64,000 bases of DNA from JAUNKE01 sp041853585. GTDB lineage: Bacteria > Bacillota > Clostridia > Peptostreptococcales > Filifactoraceae. Position numbers and translations under genes: made by a program. The number at the start of each line of letters is the position of its first letter. The stretch's first letter is position 1. This document shows, piece by piece, positions 61,116-64,000 of this stretch. The stretch is from contig JBGZSM010000069.1 of the NCBI GenBank assembly GCA_041853585.1, positions 19,139 through 83,138 on the forward strand, read 5' to 3'. The notes below the pieces were generated by a model that had not been told where the DNA came from, searched no databases, and saw only the letters and a list, made by a program, of their open reading frames with translations.

Positions 61116-61751
61116 TTAGGGCATCGTCCGGACATACGACTCAACCAATTTCACTTTGCTGCCATATTCCAGAATATAGTCTATTACATTTTTTCTACTC
61201 AAGGCGGATTGCACAACTTCTTTATCCAGTTGGGATAAAATCTCAGCCATGCTTCTTTTTGAAATCTTATTTATCGTTTTCAAAAGTTGCGTATCTTTCT
61301 TCTTGCGCTCGCTGTCTTGCAGTGGATAGCCGATACCGAAATCTTCATCAAAGAGTTTCTCCAAACAATATTTCAGATTGAGTTCGCCCGCCCATCCGAA
61401 ATGTAGTCCCAAAGGAAAGGATACCGCGTTTCCGTCATTGATTCGCCCGAACAAATAGGCATCCGACGGACTGACGATATATCCGCAACACAGATTCGGC
61501 AAAGTGTTGCAGGCAAGCATCATTCCTTGCCCCGACGAACAGCCCGTCACGACAAAATCGACCGCTCCACTTTCGATTAACAAACCGATTTGAATTGCAA
61601 TTTCAATATAGGAATAGTTTGCTTCTTCGTTCTCGAAAACACCGAAATTGATTACTTCGTAGGCATGTTTTTTCACGGATTTTTTGACCAACTCATAGAG
61701 CAGGGTGTTCTTGTTTTTTTGTGAGCTTGCTTGAATGACTGCAATTTTCAT
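61116..61751 (-). CDS. RpiB/LacA/LacB family sugar-phosphate isomerase-like protein
   Basis: A 211-residue member of the RpiB/LacAB fold, longer than RpiB (about 150). It has VVTGCSSGQGMMLACNTLPN, where RpiB has CGTGxG, and YIVSPSDAYLFGRINDGNAV. The Cys nucleophile position is kept. The last 60 residues (KTINKISKRSMAEILSQLDK) have no RpiB counterpart. Substrate is unknown. Its ATG directly follows the stop of the GDSL gene, so the two are coupled, perhaps for sugar-ester breakdown. Confidence 0.8.
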   Translation of the reverse strand: MKIAVIQASSQKNKNTLLYELVKKSVKKHAYEVINFGVFENEEANYSYIEIAIQIGLLIESGAVDFVVTGCSSGQGMMLACNTLPNLCCGYIVSPSDAYLFGRINDGNAVSFPLGLHFGWAGELNLKYCLEKLFDEDFGIGYPLQDSERKKKDTQLLKTINKISKRSMAEILSQLDKEVVQSALSRKNVIDYILEYGSKVKLVESYVRTMP

Positions 61752-62399
61752 CTACTTTCTCCCATCGAATATCTCCTTGATTTTATTTGCCATCGCGTTT
61801 GCAAGCTCCCGATGTCCCTGCTCCGACAGATGGATATAGTCCGTCGGGTCGTTGGCGGTGACAAAGTCGTTGGCGTCCATCGAGTGACAACCGAGCAACT
61901 CGGCAATGATTTTATATTCCTTTTGCAACCCTTGAGATTTTTCCGCGCAATCGTGACCCATTGTAGCGAGTGCAAAAGTGTTTTCGTATTCTTTTTCAAT
62001 ATTTTTGGGTATTACAATGAGAATATTGGGTTTTCCGTCCTCCCAACATTCCGTAGCCTTTGCTTTTTGCACCAAGCGTTTCAGTCCCAGCGCAATAACT
62101 TCGGACGATGCGCCGAATCGCTCTTTGGTGTCGTTGGTTCCGAGCATGATGATGAGCAAAGCAATCGGCTTGTGACTAAGTAAACAGGGCGTAATATAAT
62201 TCACTCCGGCGCGACATTCCTGCAAAGGGTCGTCAAAACTTGTCGTTCTGCCATTGAGTCCTTCTTCGATAATATGGTATGAGTCGCCAAGCATTTCGCT
62301 CAACATTCCGGTCCAACGCTGCGACTTTGGAAATCGCCCGAAATCCGACGCTCGATAGCCATGTGTGTTCGAGTCGCCGAAGCAAACTATATTTTTCAT
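61752..62399 (-). CDS. SGNH/GDSL hydrolase
   Basis: A 215-residue cytosolic esterase with the SGNH blocks: IVCFGDSNTHGY (Ser nucleophile), EEGLNGRTT (Gly), IIMLGTNDTKERFG (Asn) and DYIHLSEQGHRELAN (Asp/His). It resembles arylesterase/acetylxylan-esterase-like GDSL enzymes of Clostridia. The ATG at 62399 follows GGAGGGACG; an ATG four codons earlier overlaps that site. It shares a transcript with the isomerase-like gene. Confidence 0.9.
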   Translation of the reverse strand: MKNIVCFGDSNTHGYRASDFGRFPKSQRWTGMLSEMLGDSYHIIEEGLNGRTTSFDDPLQECRAGVNYITPCLLSHKPIALLIIMLGTNDTKERFGASSEVIALGLKRLVQKAKATECWEDGKPNILIVIPKNIEKEYENTFALATMGHDCAEKSQGLQKEYKIIAELLGCHSMDANDFVTANDPTDYIHLSEQGHRELANAMANKIKEIFDGRK

Positions 62400-62451
62400 T
62401 CGTCCCTCCATCTGCTTTTATTTCAAAATCTCAATTAAAATTTTCTTGATG

Positions 62452-62474
62452 AGTTTCTTCCTATTATATAGGCG
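62452..62474 (-). repeat. Dispersed intergenic repeat, copy 4
   Basis: AGTTTCTTCCTATTATATAG followed by GCG on the plus strand, 53 bases upstream of the GDSL gene. Here its minus-strand TATAAT is well placed to act as a -10 box. Confidence 0.6.
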
Positions 62475-62568
62475 ATATCATTTTGAAATTTGGTTTTGGA
62501 TTTTTCTATCTCAATTTTCAATTTTAAAAGTCATTCCATTTTTAAGGTCGTTTTTAAAACCGCACTTT

Positions 62569-63123
62569 TTAACACTTGATTCCTTCCGCGTCGAGACGCA
62601 ATCGGTAAAAAAATTGCAGCCATTGCGGTTGTCTTTCCATTTCCTCCATCAATTTTTGCAATCGTCTTTTACCGACTCGTCGATCGAGCAGCGCGAGCAT
62701 TTTCAAAATCGGATTGTCGGATTGCAAAGCATCGTCGATATTCATTTGCAAAAATTCTTGGATGGACTTCATAACTTGATAGGTCGAAAACTCGCCGTCG
62801 ATAATCTGTCTTTTTTTGATATATTCTTCGACGGCGGTGTTTTCTTCGTCATATTCAAAAACATTTTCGTCAAAATCCCATACCCGCATCGGAATCCGCA
62901 TTGCGCGTTTGATTTCTTTTTCAAGATGATAATATCCTTTGACATAATAATTGTAGGCATTGCCCATCACATATTCTCTATCATCTACGCGCACGCAAAC
63001 TCGAGCTTCTTCATCATGCGATTTGCGATAATGCGTAAAAAAATATTGCACCCGTCCACGCAATTTTTCGCACAAAAAATTCTGCTCAAGCTCCTTGCGC
63101 ATACTGCTCCACGATTGTGACAT
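62569..63123 (-). CDS. SF0329-like conserved hypothetical protein
   Basis: A 184-residue soluble protein, start SWSSMRKELEQNFLCEKLRG followed by RVQYFFTHYRKSHDEEARVC, a pattern I associate with the SF0329 family of conserved small proteins (recalled, not checked). It has RVWDFDENVFEYDEENTAVE and a C-terminal MLALLDRRVGKRRLQKLMEE. No function is known. AGAAAGAGAG precedes the ATG. It is 21 bases downstream of the flavodoxin gene. Confidence 0.7.
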   Translation of the reverse strand: MSQSWSSMRKELEQNFLCEKLRGRVQYFFTHYRKSHDEEARVCVRVDDREYVMGNAYNYYVKGYYHLEKEIKRAMRIPMRVWDFDENVFEYDEENTAVEEYIKKRQIIDGEFSTYQVMKSIQEFLQMNIDDALQSDNPILKMLALLDRRVGKRRLQKLMEEMERQPQWLQFFYRLRLDAEGIKC

Positions 63124-63144
63124 ATTTCTCTCTTTCTGAATAAA

Positions 63145-63597
63145 TTACAGTTTTTTTGCCGTTTCCTTCAAAAAAGCAATCCCGTTGGCAATATCTTTTT
63201 CGTCCGGATGCTTTCGGTTGATGCCGCCGATAAGTTTGAACGGTCCGAAGGTGTCAAATCCTTTGCACTCAAACTCTCCTATTACCTCAAAACCTTTTTC
63301 TTGCAAGTATTTGGCGAATTTGGCAGCCGATTTTCCTTTTCCAACTCCGCTCGTACAAATTGCGATGGCTTTTTTCGGCAGCGTTTTGTTTTCGTCTAAT
63401 ATTTTATAAATCAAGCTATGCATTTTGAGCGCAAAAATTCCGGATGCGTATCCCACCGCGTCGTAGCTTGACAAATCCAATTCCTGCTCCTTCGTCAAAT
63501 CGAACAAATCAATCGGGCACTCGGCTTGGATTCCCTGTAGAAGTTTTTCAGTGTTTTTATGATGCACGGATGCATATACGATTGCCAACTTTGCCAT
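63145..63597 (-). CDS. Flavodoxin family protein
   Basis: A 150-residue flavodoxin-like protein: LAIVYASVHHKNTEKLLQGI (FMN phosphate loop, here VHHKNTEK), YDAVGYASGIFALKMHSLIY and the isoalloxazine-side AIAICTSGVGKGKSAAKF. It probably carries electrons with FMN or acts as a small reductase. GAAAGGAG is seven bases before the ATG at 63597. The upstream 360 bases contain the candidate structured RNA. Confidence 0.88.
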   Translation of the reverse strand: MAKLAIVYASVHHKNTEKLLQGIQAECPIDLFDLTKEQELDLSSYDAVGYASGIFALKMHSLIYKILDENKTLPKKAIAICTSGVGKGKSAAKFAKYLQEKGFEVIGEFECKGFDTFGPFKLIGGINRKHPDEKDIANGIAFLKETAKKL

Positions 63598-63757
63598 AGT
63601 AGCTCCTTTCATATATCTTTTGCAAGATATGCAATTCATTTGAAAAATTGAACATTCCTTTTCCTATTATACTATTAATCGCTCCATCATTCAATCGCTC
63701 AATCGAAATCCGATTTAAAGAACCACAAATTGATATGAAATGACAAATAAAATCAGC
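63598..63757. other. Intergenic region upstream of the flavodoxin gene
   Basis: No gene. Contains a variant CCTATTATACTATTAATCGC near 63661 and AT-rich sequence, probably with the flavodoxin promoter. Confidence 0.5.
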
Positions 63758-63930
63758 AAAAAATCTCCGTTTCGTTGAAACGGCGGAACGGTGGGGTTCT
63801 AGACCTAACCTGATTTTCAAGCAAAGCGATGAAAATCTTTGGTAGGCCACATGCATGGGTTGAAAGAATACAACGACCGTAGGAAGATTGTATATCCGTA
63901 ACAACCTGCCACCGCTTTTGCGCAGAAAAA
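63758..63930 (-). ncRNA. Candidate structured RNA
   Basis: The minus strand folds into a closed multi-branch structure: GCGGTGG near one end pairs with CCACCG near the other, inside it ATACAA pairs with TTGTAT, GATTTTC pairs with GAAAATC, and at the 3' end CCGTTTC-AAC-GAAACGG is followed by AGATTTTTT, an intrinsic terminator. GC content and sequence complexity exceed the neighbouring spacer, and the frames through it are not protein-like. The raiA-type RNA of Bacillota is one candidate class, from memory only. The strand is chosen from the terminator. Confidence 0.55.
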
Positions 63931-63954
63931 GGGGCTGTTGCAAAATAGCCCCTA
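63925..63954 (-). terminator. Hairpin with T run
   Basis: AGGGGCT pairs with AGCCCCT across a 10-base loop; on the minus strand TTTTT follows. May end a leftward transcript from beyond the window or be the first hairpin of the structured RNA. Confidence 0.6.
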
Positions 63955-63994
63955 AAAAAAATGGCAAACTCATAAGAGCAAGCCATTTTTTTTG
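63952..63994. terminator. Bidirectional terminator
   Basis: AAAAAAAATGGC and GCCATTTTTTTT are perfect complements (12 bp) around a 16-base loop. Confidence 0.85.
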
Positions 63995-64000
63995 ATATAA

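Noticed and set aside
63753..63994. Remnant of an insertion sequence at the right edge
   Set aside because: The hairpin GGGGCTGTTGCAAAATAGCC resembles IS ends, but no transposase-like frame was seen and the rest folds like an RNA with a terminator.
1..64000. tRNA, rRNA, CRISPR arrays or prophage
   Set aside because: No cloverleaf with CCA end, no rRNA-like segment, no regularly spaced repeats and no phage structural genes were seen.

Overview
The window is a 64 kb piece of a low-to-moderate GC Bacillota chromosome, most likely an anaerobic and probably host-associated member of the Clostridia. The pointers are Gram-positive style ribosome sites (GGAGG), many TTG and GTG starts, a T-box riboswitch, S-layer homology (SLH) anchoring, GdpP/YybS/L9/DnaB synteny, and several genes that must decode UGA as selenocysteine. 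Almost everything is transcribed from the minus strand; only the YARHG protein, a small sigma factor and the M17 aminopeptidase are on the plus strand. No tRNA, rRNA, CRISPR array or intact insertion sequence was seen.

Layout: 1-9.7 kb holds the end of a polyhydroxyalkanoate locus (PhaE, PhaJ), TraX-like, LCP, DUF2207 and DUF1292 proteins, and an acyl-activating enzyme/acetyltransferase pair. 10.1-17.2 kb is a complete D-allose regulon: LacI repressor, AlsB-AlsA-AlsC importer, AlsE, AlsK and RpiB, with two matching operators. 17.3-21 kb has a membrane protein, TcdA and a small accessory patch of unknown and decayed sequence. 21-27 kb is the aspartate-to-methionine block: aspartokinase N-terminal fragment, MetA, MetY (T-box controlled), Asd, and the rest of aspartokinase fused to homoserine dehydrogenase. 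27.5-36.5 kb has secreted and regulatory proteins, PepO, a glycosyltransferase and RlmH.

36.6-42.5 kb is the outstanding region: an eight-gene, tightly overlapping operon in which four genes contain an in-frame UGA followed at the right distance by a bacterial SECIS-like hairpin. It encodes a thioredoxin-like UxxC protein, an ArsP-like permease, a protein ending in Cys-Cys, two substrate-binding proteins, an ABC permease, an ABC ATPase and a MerB-like lyase whose catalytic Cys-Cys pair has become Cys-Sec. From memory this matches the 'selenocysteine-assisted organometal' (Sao) set, so sao names are used, but they could not be checked here. Ordinary gene calling would break saoT, saoB, saoP and saoL.

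42.7-51 kb has PepA, two small unknown proteins and an oligopeptide (Opp) transporter. 51.4-57.8 kb is the core DnaB-L9-GdpP-YybS block plus two more genes. 58-60.9 kb encodes an SLH-anchored IdeS/Mac-type cysteine protease with the catalytic spacing of IdeS. The right end has an RpiB-like protein, a GDSL esterase, an SF0329-type protein, a flavodoxin and a candidate structured RNA. A short repeat with core CCTATATAATAGGAAGA recurs between genes across the window.
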